This document shows positions 11,505 through 22,952 of a DNA stretch of 64,000 nt, piece after piece. Below the pieces are notes generated by a model. That model saw only the letters and a list, made by a program, of their open reading frames with translations, searched no databases and was not told the origin of the DNA. Numbering within the stretch: position 1 is the stretch's first letter; each line of letters starts with the position of its first letter. A program made the position numbers and the translations under genes. This DNA comes from Talinum fruticosum (Eukaryota > Streptophyta > Magnoliopsida > Caryophyllales > Talinaceae): positions 1,426,001 through 1,490,000 of the forward strand of contig JAITYX010000017.1 of assembly GCA_021018815.1 (NCBI GenBank), read 5' to 3'.

Positions 11505-14500
11505 AAGGTTTAGAAATCACTGTGAGCAATAGGATTTTAAGGTGTCATGATTTGACCTTTAGAAAATTTTGTGACTATTATTCCCTCAAGTTGTCATTTG
11601 GGATTGTGGATGTGGTGTAACTAATATTGAATTGAGGTATATACCTTTGGGTGATGCTAAGTATAAACAATGTACGTAATGACTTAAGTTGTCGACATGC
11701 ATTTCATATGCTTTTAAGTTTTGTAGCTTGTAATTAAGTTCATGAATTCCGTTTCGGATGTGTCATGGGCCATTTAGGTGGTTTTAAGCTTTAATGTATA
11801 TTGGTTGTACTCCGGCGTGTGGCCGTTGAGTTGTGTACTCCGAGCGTGTGGCTCGTTGAGCGATATTGTGGTTTTATGCGGGGTTTTAAAGCTTTAAATT
11901 TATGGGATAGGCCATATTACAAACGGAACTCTGCCGAAATTTTTAGAAAATACCAAACTCTCTTAGGAAATTCCCTATATTACCTTTAAGCGGGAATTAG
12001 AAAGCAAACCTGACATTTAAATAAGCCTTGGGAGTCGCTTTGATCGAGGATTCCTCAATCGATAAGAATCCCGAGAGAATGATAATCTAACGTACAATTG
12101 GGTATTACTTATCATATAAGCACTATAAAAGCGTGAGTTACCTAAATATGTTTTATATTAGAAGTTGTGAGCAACTTGATCCATCAAAAAGGAAAAAAAA
12201 GATATTTGCACTTGAGGAAAAAGAGGTATAAGGATATATTATTGCAGTGGACATATGGTGTGAAAAATAAGGTTGTGAGTTCACTTGGGATAACTTTCTG
12301 GAAGAGTTAGAGCTAAATTTTAACCACCGCAATTCGTGTATGAGAAGAATGGGGGTTCATAGAGTTAAGAATGGACTACGGTAGTGGAGTACGCTAATAA
12401 ATTTATGGAGTTATTTATGTATGACTCGGACCTAGCCATTATTGATAAAGCGAAGATGTTAAAGGCGAGGCTTGACCTATTATATTCGACATTAACTCGA
12501 TAGTGATCTATCGAAGACTGCCAAGGATTGTACGAGAGAATAGTAAACGTAGAGGTTAAACGAGCAAAGAGTGGACTAAGAGCTTTAAATTCCGGAGACT
12601 CAAAGGGAGCCGAATAACATAAGTGAAAGTATAGTTCAAAAGAAACATGTTACTAGTTTCAGCAAGGGCCATTCATCGATTATTTTTGAACCACTGGGAG
12701 AACATGTGGCCAAATTGCAAGGAGGTGAACTATGGCTAGAGGAAGAGACATTTTAGGCATGTTGTTTCCAAAAAAAGAGATTAAGGTCGATCCTTATAAG
12801 GTAAACGCATGAACGGGATGATCCGGACCAACTAATGTCACGTAGAGGAGGAGTGCTCTTGGGTTAATAGATTACTACAAAAGGGTCTGTCAAGAATAAG
12901 TATCCGCTACCTCGAATTAACGATTTGTTGATCGGATATGAGGAGTTAGCATATTTTATCAACTTTGAATTAACCAGAAAGATATTCCCAAAGCTGCCTA
13001 TAGAATTAAATAGGGACCTTACGAATTTACGGGATGCCTAGAGGATTTACCAAGGTATCCGTTGCATTCATGGATCTCATGAATAGGATTTTGAGGACTT
13101 ATCTAGGTAAATGTGTGGTGGTGATTTTTGATGATATTCTTATATACTCTAAACATAAGAGAGAATATGACGAGCGAGTTGTGAATAGTGGCAAATGCGT
13201 GAATTACGGAGACAAAACACAAGTTGAATGTAATAACGACAACTTAGCTTGTGGTTATATGAGATCTCCACAACATAAGTATTGAGTTAGCCTTGCATGG
13301 ACGAATGAATGGGTCCCTAGTTGCGATGAAAGTATAATATATAACCATGAAGGGTATTCGATTAGGCCAAAACGATGATGTCGGGATGGAAAGGATCAAG
13401 AAAGATATAAAAAGGAAAAATCTCATGGTTTCAAGGAATACGCGAGGGTAGAACCTTAAAGTTTCAGAATCAATTTTGTTTATTGAAGAAAGAGAAATTG
13501 AAAAGGAAACTCTTGAGGAAGCACATAATACACGATATTGGGTGCATCTAGGAGGAACAAGTTGTATAAAGATTTGAAACAATGTTTTGGTGGAACAACA
13601 TGAAGAGGATATTACGGAATATGTAGATAAGTGTTCCAATTATCAAATGGTTAAAACCAAACGTTGGAGAGTGCAATATGAAAAGAGGTATCAATGTTCT
13701 GTGGTGAATGGAGATCTTTGGAGATTTCTACATGAAGATGAGATTCAATTTCAATGAACGCTGCCATAAGATTACCTATTATTGCTTCAACGAAAAATGT
13801 TCGAGCGATTGTTAATCAATTTATGAAATCTGCGAATTTTGTACCAACACATGACACATAGAACTTGAGATACCGACACGGTGATATGTTACAAGCTATG
13901 AGGTTATATGGAATATCGAAGGGCTTCATATCGAGATAGCAACAAAAGGGTTTCACATGAATTTTTGGGAAGTCCTATGGCAAGATTTCGGGACTAAATT
14001 GAGTTTTAGTAGTTTGTATCATCCGGAACTAAACGGTCAAGCCAAAAAGGTAAATTAAATATGAGAAGATATACTGAGAGCTTGGATGTACGGTTTTTCA
14101 ATAAAGCGGAAACCGATTTATCTTTGGTGAATTTATCTTATAATACCATTATCGAGTCATCGATAAAATCGCTCCGTTTGAGGCATTGTCTTGGAGGAAA
14201 TACGGAACCTCGTTATGTTAAAGTGAGTGGAGCAACACCTTGCATATGGGTTTAAGTGGACCTAAGGAACAACTGAAAAGATTAGCAAGATTTAAGACCA
14301 CATCAAGAAGACTTAAAACGACAAACGAGCTATATAGATAAAGGTGTTTTGAAAGTATCTTCACTGAAAGAAGGTCAAAGATTCAAAGTTAAGGAAAAGT
14401 CAAGTCCTAAGTATATTAGGCTACATGAGGTTATAAAGAAGTGCAATCCAATAGCTTATATGCATATATATATATGTATAGTTATTTCATCCGAACCCAA

Positions 14501-14821
14501 ATATGAGAATAACATTTTCATATCTAGCAGCTCAGAGCAGCATATACCAATTCCAAATCATGATATTGTGGCAGAGCTACTGGAAATCATTAAAAATTTA
14601 ATGTATGAAAAGTTTCGAGTGCAAATATTGGGTTACAAGGTCAAGAAATTCTGCAATAAAAGCATTTCCTTGGGCGGAAAGTACGTGAACTAACCATACA
14701 TCCTCGGGAAGCCATATGGGAAAACTAAGGAAAACCTGAGAAACTAGTACCCTCACTTATTTTAAGTTAAGTTTTCAAACCTCATTGCAGAAGGCTCAAG
14801 TTTCGAGGACGAAACTTATTT
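11505..14821 (+). pseudogene. Decayed gag-pol of the nested element
   Basis: Fragments appear in the right order but in shifting frames with many stops. Gag: about 12385-12490 (EYANKFMELFMYDS). Reverse transcriptase: about 12890-13200, with KNKYPLPRIND and then GFTKVSVAFMDLMNR; the catalytic block reads FDDILIYSK. Integrase zinc finger: about 13560-13680 (QCFWWNN, CSNCQMVK). Integrase core: about 13900-14060 (GLN then YHPE-like text). Chromodomain-like tail: about 14600-14820 (KFRVQILGYKVKKF and, just before the polypurine tract, KFRGRNLF). No fragment could give an active enzyme. Boundaries are by eye. Confidence 0.75.
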
Positions 14822-14834
14822 TAAGGGGGAAGAC

Positions 14835-17515
14835 TGTAACAACCCGACCCTAAATCACCCTATTTATTTTAAATCACATTATTTATTTTATTAATTACAC
14901 TATTTATATAATTGAGCGCGTGCACTTCAATTCGATATCTTATATTTAAATTATTTTTATCCGTATGTTATGCAGCTAAGGCGACGAAGTGGCCCTAATA
15001 AAAATCTCATAATAAGATTTTAATTCGTGAGCATCGTTATTAAAAACAAAATTAAAAGTAACAATAAAAGAAAACAAAATAAGTAAATAAATAAATAAAT
15101 CAAAATAATAAAATCAGATTTTTCTAAAGAAAAATCCAGAGAAGGAATTCTCTGGATTTTTGAGGCGGCTTAAATATATTTCGGGCATTCCCTCTCTCGT
15201 GCTCCTGCTCCTCCCGTCTTCCCCTGCTTCCTCTGGTTTCCTCCTCCATTTCCCCCTCTGCCTCTCGCTCTGCTGCTGCCGGCTCACGGCCCGGCCACCA
15301 GCGCCACCAACGCCGGCAACAAGGCGGCGTTGGCACTGTCCGGCAGGCGCGAGCTCGCCTCCCGTGCGGGGTCTCTCTCTCTCGCTCCCTCGCGTTCCCC
15401 TGCCTCTCCCCTGTCGTTGCTCTGCCTCTCCAAGCCCCGGTCACGCCGGTTCGGCGACCAGGTACCGCTAACGCCAGACGAAAGCCGGCGCTAGCACCGG
15501 CCGAGGCTACCGGCCTCCCTCTCTCACGCCATCGCTTTCTTCTCCCTTTCGCGAGGCCCTGCTCCCCTGCCCAGCCGCGGCACCCAACAAGCCAACCGCC
15601 AGCAGCGGCGGCCACCGGAGCCAGCCGCCGTCCTCCGCCTAGTGGTCGCCGGGAAGCCGCCACGCACCACCATCTCTGCCGCTCCTCCCTACCTTCCTCC
15701 TCTCGTGAATTCGAAGGTAAAACCTCAAGCCCTAAATTATTACAGTTTGTCATTTACTCGGTTGTTGTAGTTGTGAAATTGAATTATCGGATTTATAGAC
15801 ATGTTTGTGTAGTAAACTTAAAGATTAATTTGGGGAAAATTCGAATTAGCGTGGAGGATTTAGGTTTGGTGTTGTGGTGAATTGGTTGCACGAATGTGAA
15901 TAAATATGATTCCTTTGGGGAAATTATGAATTAACGAATGGGATTGAGGAGGTTTTATTAGCGAATGGAACAATTTGGTGGAACTATTATGTTTTGGAAA
16001 TGATTGAGCAAACGAAGGAGAAAGTGTGCGTGGAAGTTGAAATTCGATAATGTACGAGTATACATGCATGGAAAATAATTGAATATTAGGTTGCCTAATT
16101 GCGATTGTGAATGTGAATGTTATTGTGAGAACAAGGCTCATGACCTTAAGTTGGTATATGAATGAAATTTTGAGCAATTTGGGGGATTATAAGGCCCACC
16201 TATAGAAAGGCATCGGTAGACCGAATAATCGCTTAGTCTGTGGGCTTAAATTCGATAAGTGAGGAATAAATTAGGAATAAGTGTTTGTTAGGTATATTTA
16301 TATATATATGTATATACCATTTTTCAATTCAAAGCCGCTAATAAACTGAATTACACCGAAATCATCGAGTATCTAAATAGCCTAATCAACTTCTTTAATT
16401 AATATAAATTATATTCAATAAACACAAGTAAAGCTAAGTAATACAAACATAAGTTTAATCGATTTTCATACGAATATAAGAAATGAAATACATTGTTAAA
16501 GCTTATACAAATTCAAGCATTAAAACTCAAGAAAACATTATTAACTTTAGAAATCCATTTTAAACGGAACCGAGGCCACTTCGTTGCCGAATAGCTGATA
16601 ACTCAAATTTCTCGCAAAAGGGAGAAACAAATATTCTCAATTCGAGTACGTTCATTGCCTGTACCTTTCAAAAACTCACATGTTTTATCAAATCACAACA
16701 TTTCTCATATATAACTAATAATGAATCATTTACAAGGCAAGTTTTGCCACCTAATTAAGTGGTCCCCGCCCAATTATCAGTTACCAAGGGCTTAGGCCCG
16801 CCAATTATACCGCGCGCGGCGTCAACTCGGGTTATCGATCGGCCGGGGGTGACACTGTTCAACGATCGTATCAATTACCAAGGGGTTCCACTTCCGGATA
16901 ATAACCAGCAAGCATGTTTTACTCATATTCTCTCCCCCGATTTCAAACTAAAATGAATTGAAATGCGCGCGCTCAATTCAATATATTGTTCAAAGTTATT
17001 TTACGAGTGCGGGAATGTTCGTATCGAGTTTCGACTCACTTTTCCAAATATTTTATTGTTTTTGTTTTAGGAAGAAGCACTCGCGAACAATCAACCATTT
17101 ATTAAGTCCGACGCAGGCAAACCCTAGCCAGCCTCGTGGCATTCGCGAACCCGAAGGTACATAGACGCTCACGAGTGATTTTACCTTCAACCAGGGTTAG
17201 GTATGGCCTTGGGAATCGTTGTACATTATCGTGTGGATTAGACAAAAGTCTAGGTTGTATAAATATTGCATTGCTAAACCCGTAAACTCGTATTTTGGGA
17301 TGACATAACTACTTGGATATTAAGTAGTTACTCCTAACAACATTTTTGAAAAAGAACCATGGATGCCCAAACCGTATTTCATTTTATTTCAATTATTTAG
17401 CCTTGTCCTTTTTCCTAGGACGGCGGTGACGCCTTCGATCGTTAACTTCCGCTGCGACCTTACCTAATACTCTCGAATTAGAGAATTATTAAGTAATGGT
17501 AATCGGGGCGTTACA
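14835..17515 (+). repeat. 3' LTR of the nested element
   Basis: Same length as the 5' LTR with only sparse single-base changes and short indels by eye, implying a recent insertion relative to the decay of the interior. Confidence 0.88.
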
Positions 17516-17625
17516 AAGAAGAGGAACCTTCCGACGGAGAGGAAGAGGAACCTTCCGACGGAGAGGAAGAGGAACCTTCCCACGGAGAAGAAGAGGAACC
17601 CTCCGAAGGAGAAGTGAGGTTGTAG
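17516..17625 (+). pseudogene. Antisense ORF of the outer retrotransposon, acidic repeat tail
   Basis: Continues the interrupted plus-strand ORF on the far side of the nested insertion. A 27-base unit repeated about four times encodes EEEEPSDGE-type repeats and ends with a TAG at 17623-17625. About 140 bases on, AATAAA (17767-17772) could serve as a polyadenylation signal, as expected for a plus-strand transcript. Low-complexity acidic tails are seen in many nuclear proteins; no function is assigned. Confidence 0.55.
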
Positions 17626-17977
17626 TCGGGGCTCTCATTCTCGTCTAAATAGTTTAACCGTAGCGTAGTAGTATAACCGTAGCGTCGTAGCGTAGTATCC
17701 GGAGTTTTAAACTATTTGCTTCTCTTGTAATGGCGCGTTGCGCGTTCTTGTCTCAATGAATGAATGAATAAAGCTCGCTTTGTTAGCTTTTCTTCGCTTT
17801 CCTATCTTGTCGTTGACGTTCGTTGTGAAGAATGGGTTTTACATAGCCCCTTGGACTTAGAGAGTAATTTTTGAGCAACCTTTCAACTCCTGGAGGCTTG
17901 AAAGTGCTTGAGTATGGATATCTCGCTAGGGGACATCCCACGGGGAACGTGACCTCCTAACTTTAAGTTAGGAGTGC

Positions 17978-18300
17978 AAGTGCCCATGACGGAATGGGTC
18001 TTTGCGCGACTTTTCGATTCTCGAAGGTTCGAAAGTGCATGAATGCCCATGACGGAATGAGTCTTTGCGTGCCCTTTCGATTCCTCGAAGGTTCAAAATG
18101 TGCGAGTGCCCATGACGGAATGGGTCTTTGCGCGACCTTTCGATTCCTGGATGTTCGAAAGTGCGTGAGTGCCCATGACGGAATGGGTCTTTGCGCGACC
18201 TTTCGATTCTCGTATGTTCGAAAGTGCGTGAGTGCCCATGACGAAATGGGTATTTCTGCGACCTTCGATTCCTGGAGGTTCGAAAGTGCGTGAGTCTCGC
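17978..18300. repeat. 63-bp tandem repeats in the outer retrotransposon
   Basis: About five units, each with GTGCCCATGACGGAATGGGT, recur near 17980, 18043, 18107, 18170 and 18233. Imperfect relatives continue to about 18420. Long frames on either strand here (99-121 codons) are repeat artefacts with no stops because the unit is a multiple of three. Confidence 0.8.
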
Positions 18301-18849
18301 TAGGGAACATCCCACGGAGAACGCGACCCCCAACCTTCGTTAGGAGTGCGAGTGCCCGTGACGGAATGGGTCTTTGCGCGACCTTTCAGCTCCCGGAGGC
18401 TTGAAAGTGCTTGAGAGATAGCTTCGTGAAGGGTACCACCTTATGGGGCTGAGAGTGTGATTTTCGGCTCCCGGAGGCCAAGTTGTCGCTGAGTGCAAAT
18501 TGGTTTTGAACCCCTAAGGATTGCCCCTTGTGTAGGTAGAGATGCGACTTGTCGGCCCCGAAGGCTAAGTCGTTGCTTGACGAGCTTTCGGGCCTTGCTC
18601 GTTTTGTTTTTGCCATTCTTGCGATTTTTGTGATGATGATTTGATTTGACTTTTACTTAGCCCCTTGGGGCTAAAAAGGAGTCTTGCGGGGAGGATGAGT
18701 TTTCTTGTGATCCCTCCGGAGCCCTCAAGGCGTCCCAGCCCCTATGTGCCTCGGGTTTGAAGGGAGTGAGTTTGCCCTTGGTAGCGATGTCATGGGTCTT
18801 TTACGCGACCTTTCAACTCCCGGAGGCTTGAAAGTGCTTGAACACAAGT

Positions 18850-19335
18850 ATCTCGCGAGGGCATATCCCTCGGAAAACGCGACCCCTTAACCCGAAGTTA
18901 GGAGTGCAAGTGCCCATGCGGACATGGGTCTTTACGTGACCTTCCAGCTCCCGTGGGCTTAGAAGTACATGATTCTCGAGCGCGACCTCCTAACCTTAAG
19001 TTAGGAGTGCGAGTGCCCATGCGGACATGGGTCTTTACGCGACCTTCTAGTTCCCGTAGGCTTAGAAGTGCATGATTCTCGCTAGGGAACATCCCACGGA
19101 GAGCGCGACCCCTAACCTTAAGTTAGGAGTGCGAGTGCTCATGCGGACATGGGTCTTTACACGACCTTCCAGCTCCCGTAGGCTTAGAAGTGCATGATTC
19201 TCGCTAGGGAACATCCCACGGAGAGCGCGACCCCCTAACCTTAAGTTAGGAGTGCGAGTGCCCATGCGGACATGGGTCTTTACGCGACCTTCCAGCTTCC
19301 GTAGGCTTAGAAGTGCATGATTGTGTGTCCTCCGA
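18850..19335. repeat. About 122-bp tandem repeats in the outer retrotransposon
   Basis: Units containing GTGCCCATGCGGACATGGGT followed by CTCGCTAGGGAACATCCCAC recur near 18910, 19016, 19140 and 19260. They are a longer-period relative of the 63-bp array to the left; the first unit is shorter through a deletion. Hypervariable tandem repeats are known in the 3' region of Tat elements. Confidence 0.75.
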
Positions 19336-19559
19336 GAGGTGTTCCTTTTATGAAGTTAGGCGTACGATCTTTTAGCTCTTGGAGGCTAAGTTATCGCTAC
19401 TCGTAACTTCGAAGGATGTCCCCTTTGTGGAGGTGGAAATGAGACTTATTAGCTCCCGGAGGCTAAGTCGTTGCTTGACGTTAAGAGAAATTTTGGCTCC
19501 GAAATCACATGTTTCGTTGCGGAAATATTTTGAGAAGTTACGCAATATTTTATTTATTT

Positions 19560-20480
19560 TTACTCTCGAACCCGACCTCTCACACCGACCCTTAATACCG
19601 ATCACTAACTACGACCGCTCGCTCTCACTCACTCGGCCCAGTCTCTCTCCCGCAGCCTCCCTCACTCTCTCTCGGGCTCGGCTCCCTCCCGCAGCCCACA
19701 CTCTCTCGCTCACGCTGGGCCTGCCCCCTTGGCCCACCTCTCTTTCAAACTCACTCCTTCCCGCCTCTCTCTCTCCGCTTGCCCTAGCTTGCTGCGGCTC
19801 CCCCCGCCTTGCTCGCTCGCTGCGCCCCCTGCTGTTGCACCTCTCACCGCCCATCCCCTCGGTCTCGCCACCTCCCTCGCCGGCTCTCGAACCGACCCCG
19901 GAGACGACTCCGGCCCCGACCCCTCCTCTCGCTCGCCTCTGCCCTCTCTCGCGCATCCTCTCTCCCTTACCCATGCTTTGCTCTCTCTCGCTCGGCTGTA
20001 CCTCCTGGGCCCCTACCCGGCTGCTCCCGACCCCAGCATCGACCCCTCAAGCCGACCCTGGCCCCGAGTCCGGACCGACCCTTCTTCTCCACTCTCTCGC
20101 TCTCTCGCTCACGCACTCTCTCTCTCGGCCTCTGCTCTGTTTCGCGCCCCTTTCCTCTCACTGGACTCGGTCCTCCCGGACCGACCCTTCACCCCGACCC
20201 CTCCCCGACCCCTCACCCCAACGCCTCACGCACACCTTCGCTCTCGGGCTCTCACTCGCTGCGCTCACGTTCGCCTCTCCCTCCCGCCGACTCTCTCTCC
20301 TCTCGGACTCGGTCCTACCAGGACCGACCCTCACCCCGACCCCTCCCCGACGCCTCACGCACGCCCTCGCTCTCGGGCTCTCACTCGCTGTGCTCGCGTT
20401 CAGCTCTCCCTCCCGCTGACTCTCTCTCCTCTCGGACTCGGTCCTCCCAGGACCGACCCTCACCCCGACCCCTCACGCAT
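19560..20480. repeat. GC-rich CT-run block with about 120-bp repeats
   Basis: Strongly C/T-rich on the plus strand, with at least two units of about 120 bases (20215-20335 and 20336-20460) sharing CTCTCGGGCTCTCACTCGCT and CTCTCCTCTCGGACTCGGTC. Overlapping plus frames of 240-346 codons are Pro/Ser/Leu-rich in all three frames, which points to composition rather than coding. Confidence 0.7.
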
Positions 20481-20520
20481 TCTTACGCTAGCCCTACCGA
20501 AGCAAGACACCAAACAATAC

Positions 20521-20543
20521 CTAAACCCTAACCCTAACCCTAG
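20521..20543 (+). repeat. Short telomere-like CCCTAA run
   Basis: Three to four CCCTAA units lie at the right edge of the GC-rich block, inside the outer retrotransposon. This is too short and too internal to be a chromosome end. Confidence 0.7.
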
Positions 20544-20549
20544 AATTTT

Positions 20550-22260
20550 AAGTTTTTATTTTTTATTATGTTGTCATATTTTTGGGGAAACATTCCCGAC
20601 CAATTTTATGCGTAAAGATTTTCGAAAGGGACGGAAAAATACCGACCTTGATTTTAGAGCGACGAAATTGTAGGCTCCTCTAGACGGAAAATATGAACCC
20701 AATTCATCTGCGGAAATACGATGGCCTGGCTCCGTTAGTCGAAACATATTGGGCGTTTTATGATTGAGAAAAATCAAAACCCATTTTCGATGAACCCGTG
20801 TCGACTCCACGTCGAGCTTAAATATATCAACTCTTTAATGTGGGCCTTCGTAGGGTGCCTTTGATTGTGCCCAAGTCGCAATTTTACGTTGGAGGTCTTC
20901 GTTAGCGTCTCGTATGTCTCCGAGCTTGATGTCGTCAAACAACGTTTAGCGTTGGGCTGTAGTAACGACCGTGCGCCTTGAGGGCCAAAAATCTTCCTTG
21001 TCTTCAATTTGTGAACCATCGCTCATTTGATTTTTGAGAAAAATGTGGGCACCCGATTATCCTTTGCTGGAATTTGGAGCTAACCCGTCATAGATTGAAC
21101 CTTGTAGCGTTGAAGCGACTTCTTATCGAACAAAAGTGTTCTTCAAGGGCGTTGACCTTGTGCCTTTTTCCGGTGACTTAAGGCTTGAGTGATGTCTCTT
21201 AGAGATCCTCTATGATCTTATGTGATCTTCGCTTGTCGAGTCGTGTACGCTCGTAATTTTTTCGTCCAAGAGGCCTTCTTTGACGAATGTACGCATTTGA
21301 AGACCATAGTCGTTCTCTTCGTGCTTGGCATTTACTTATGTTATGCTTGGATCTTACTCGAATATCTCACTTTGGAGTCAAGCCATGTGACCGTGTCAAT
21401 CCCTTAGGAAGAAGCGCCAAAGGAGGGGAGATCCCCGAGGATGATAGCGTTGGCGAGGATGCCAAAGACGGCTCCGAGGATCGGCCCCCTTCCCATGACT
21501 CTTCGTGGGATATGAGTTATTTTTGATGTCCTGCGTGCCATATGACTTGACACTCGCTACTTTCGATTCGTTTTGCTTGAACTTTTATCTTCGATTGATC
21601 TTTGTTTGATGCTTGTTGGATGCTCACTCAATGCTTACTCGCCTCGTTGTTTCTTTTTATTGTTTCCGATTTTTGCTTTCTTGCCGCTTGGGGTACATGA
21701 TCACCTTTCATCATATGGGTCTTCTTTGAGTTTTACAACTTGGTTGTCCTAGGGGATTGTATTAGCCCCGGTGTTGCCCCCAAAATCGGCACTATGAAAA
21801 ACATACAACGAAAGAAACTAGCGAGGCCTTAGGAGGTCATATTAGCCCCTACTTTTTCTTCTAACTTTGACAAAGTAAGAAAATACAACGAAAGGAACTA
21901 AGGACTTGGGTGTTCTAGGGGATTGTATTAGCCCCTATTCATGCCCCCAAGATCATCTTAAAGTAAAGTATGAGACGTAAAGATGCCGAAAGCTTGCTCG
22001 TTATATTGATGAAAGATCGAAGTCCGTACGGAAGGGAGGAATGTGTGCCCCGTTGAGCGCTTTTGGAAAAGTCGCGTCAATCATGGGTGATTCCTTTCCA
22101 AAATCTCTAGGACTTAAGCTGGGTGGGTCTTTAAAGAAAGGCCCCTACGCCGGATAATGAACTCGCACTATTTACATAAGCACCATTATCTCCCGAGTTC
22201 GATGTCTTCGGGAGGCGCAAGTCGGACCTTGACACGGTTTTCCGTGGTGGTAAAGCACAC
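20550..22260. other. Unassigned internal part of the outer retrotransposon
   Basis: In a normal element reverse transcriptase and integrase would follow the protease here on the minus strand, but neither appears in any frame. Repeated text GGGATTGTATTAGCCCC.. (about 21755 and 21915) and short frames without motifs are present. Confidence 0.5.
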
Positions 22261-22262
22261 CA

Positions 22263-22830
22263 TCATCGTCTCGAAGACTTTGGTTGGGTCTCTGCTTTCA
22301 ACTTCTTACCCTTAGGATCATCATGAGTCTGCCCCTCCTCTTCTCGCTTCTCCAACAAAGGTCGAAGGCTTACTACGTAGCATTCACATGCGGTCTTTTG
22401 GTCTCCATAGGTCTCACCTACGGATCCGTCATCAAGCTCATACTTCATGAGGAGAAGGTATGGAGCGACAACCGCTTTGATCTGGTTGAGGGTAGGACGT
22501 CCAATGATGACATTGTAGGCAGAGGGGATGTTGATCACTAGGAATTTGACTTCGATGTTTCGGCCTCGGCCTTCTCTCGCAACCCCGATCGGTAGGCGGA
22601 TCATGCCTATGGGGCGTAACGTCCGCCCTCCGAATCCGACGACAGGATTGACGAGGGAAACCAGATTCGAGGGGAATACTTCAGCTGTCTAAGGCATTCC
22701 ATGGTGATGACGTCTACCGAGCTCCTCGTGTCGATAAGAACCCTGCGGACTATGGCGTCCAAAATCTTCGAGTGTGATGACCAAAGGATCCTTATGTGGG
22801 GCGGCCATGCTTTTCAAGTCTTGTTCTCCG
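22263..22830 (-). pseudogene. Retroviral-type aspartic protease region with altered active site
   Basis: The minus strand gives LKSMAAPHKDPLVITLEDFG, then VLIDTRSSVDVITM, and further on PSAYNVIIGRPTLNQIKAV (frame ends 22263). This is the Gag-linked protease layout of Tat elements. The catalytic triplet, normally DTG, reads DTR (codons GAC ACG AGG, 22724-22732). That change should abolish catalysis by an aspartic protease. Confidence 0.7.
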
Positions 22831-22952
22831 AAGGCCACTGTGGGCACCTTCGGAGGTGGAGGTTGGCCGGTGATCGGGACTTGTTGAACTCTCCTGAGGT
22901 GAGCCTTCCAAGAGGAGAGGGTCGTGCCCCTGCAAATCCCCAGCGATGGTGG

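Larger units (their letters stand above)
8809..17515 (+). mobile_element. Nested chromovirus-like Ty3/gypsy retrotransposon
   Basis: Two LTRs of equal length (2681 bases; 8809-11489 and 14835-17515) begin TGTAACAACCCGACC and end GTTACA (GTTACG in the left copy). AAGA flanks both sides (8805-8808 and 17516-17519), a 4-base target duplication or a 5-base one with one change. A tRNA-Met type primer site (TGGTATCGGAGC) lies at 11493-11504, and a polypurine tract AAGGGGGAAGAC ends at 14834. The 3.3-kb interior holds only decayed gag-pol in normal order, ending in a chromodomain-like remnant. The large LTRs and chromodomain suggest the Tekay/Del branch; that branch name is inference. Confidence 0.88.

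Noticed and set aside
17963..18333. 115-121 codon minus frames with repeated FRHGHSRTFE-like text
   Set aside because: They translate the 63-bp tandem repeat, whose length is a multiple of three, so stops are absent by periodicity.
17978..19335. Repeats with similar spacing, checked as a CRISPR array
   Set aside because: There are no unique spacers; the whole monomer repeats, and the setting is a plant retrotransposon.
20521..20543. Possible telomere
   Set aside because: Only three to four units, with retrotransposon sequence on both sides.
19379..20673. Three overlapping plus-strand frames of 240-346 codons
   Set aside because: They are open in all three frames at once, Pro/Ser/Leu-rich and lie in C/T-rich tandem repeats inside a retrotransposon; base composition explains them.
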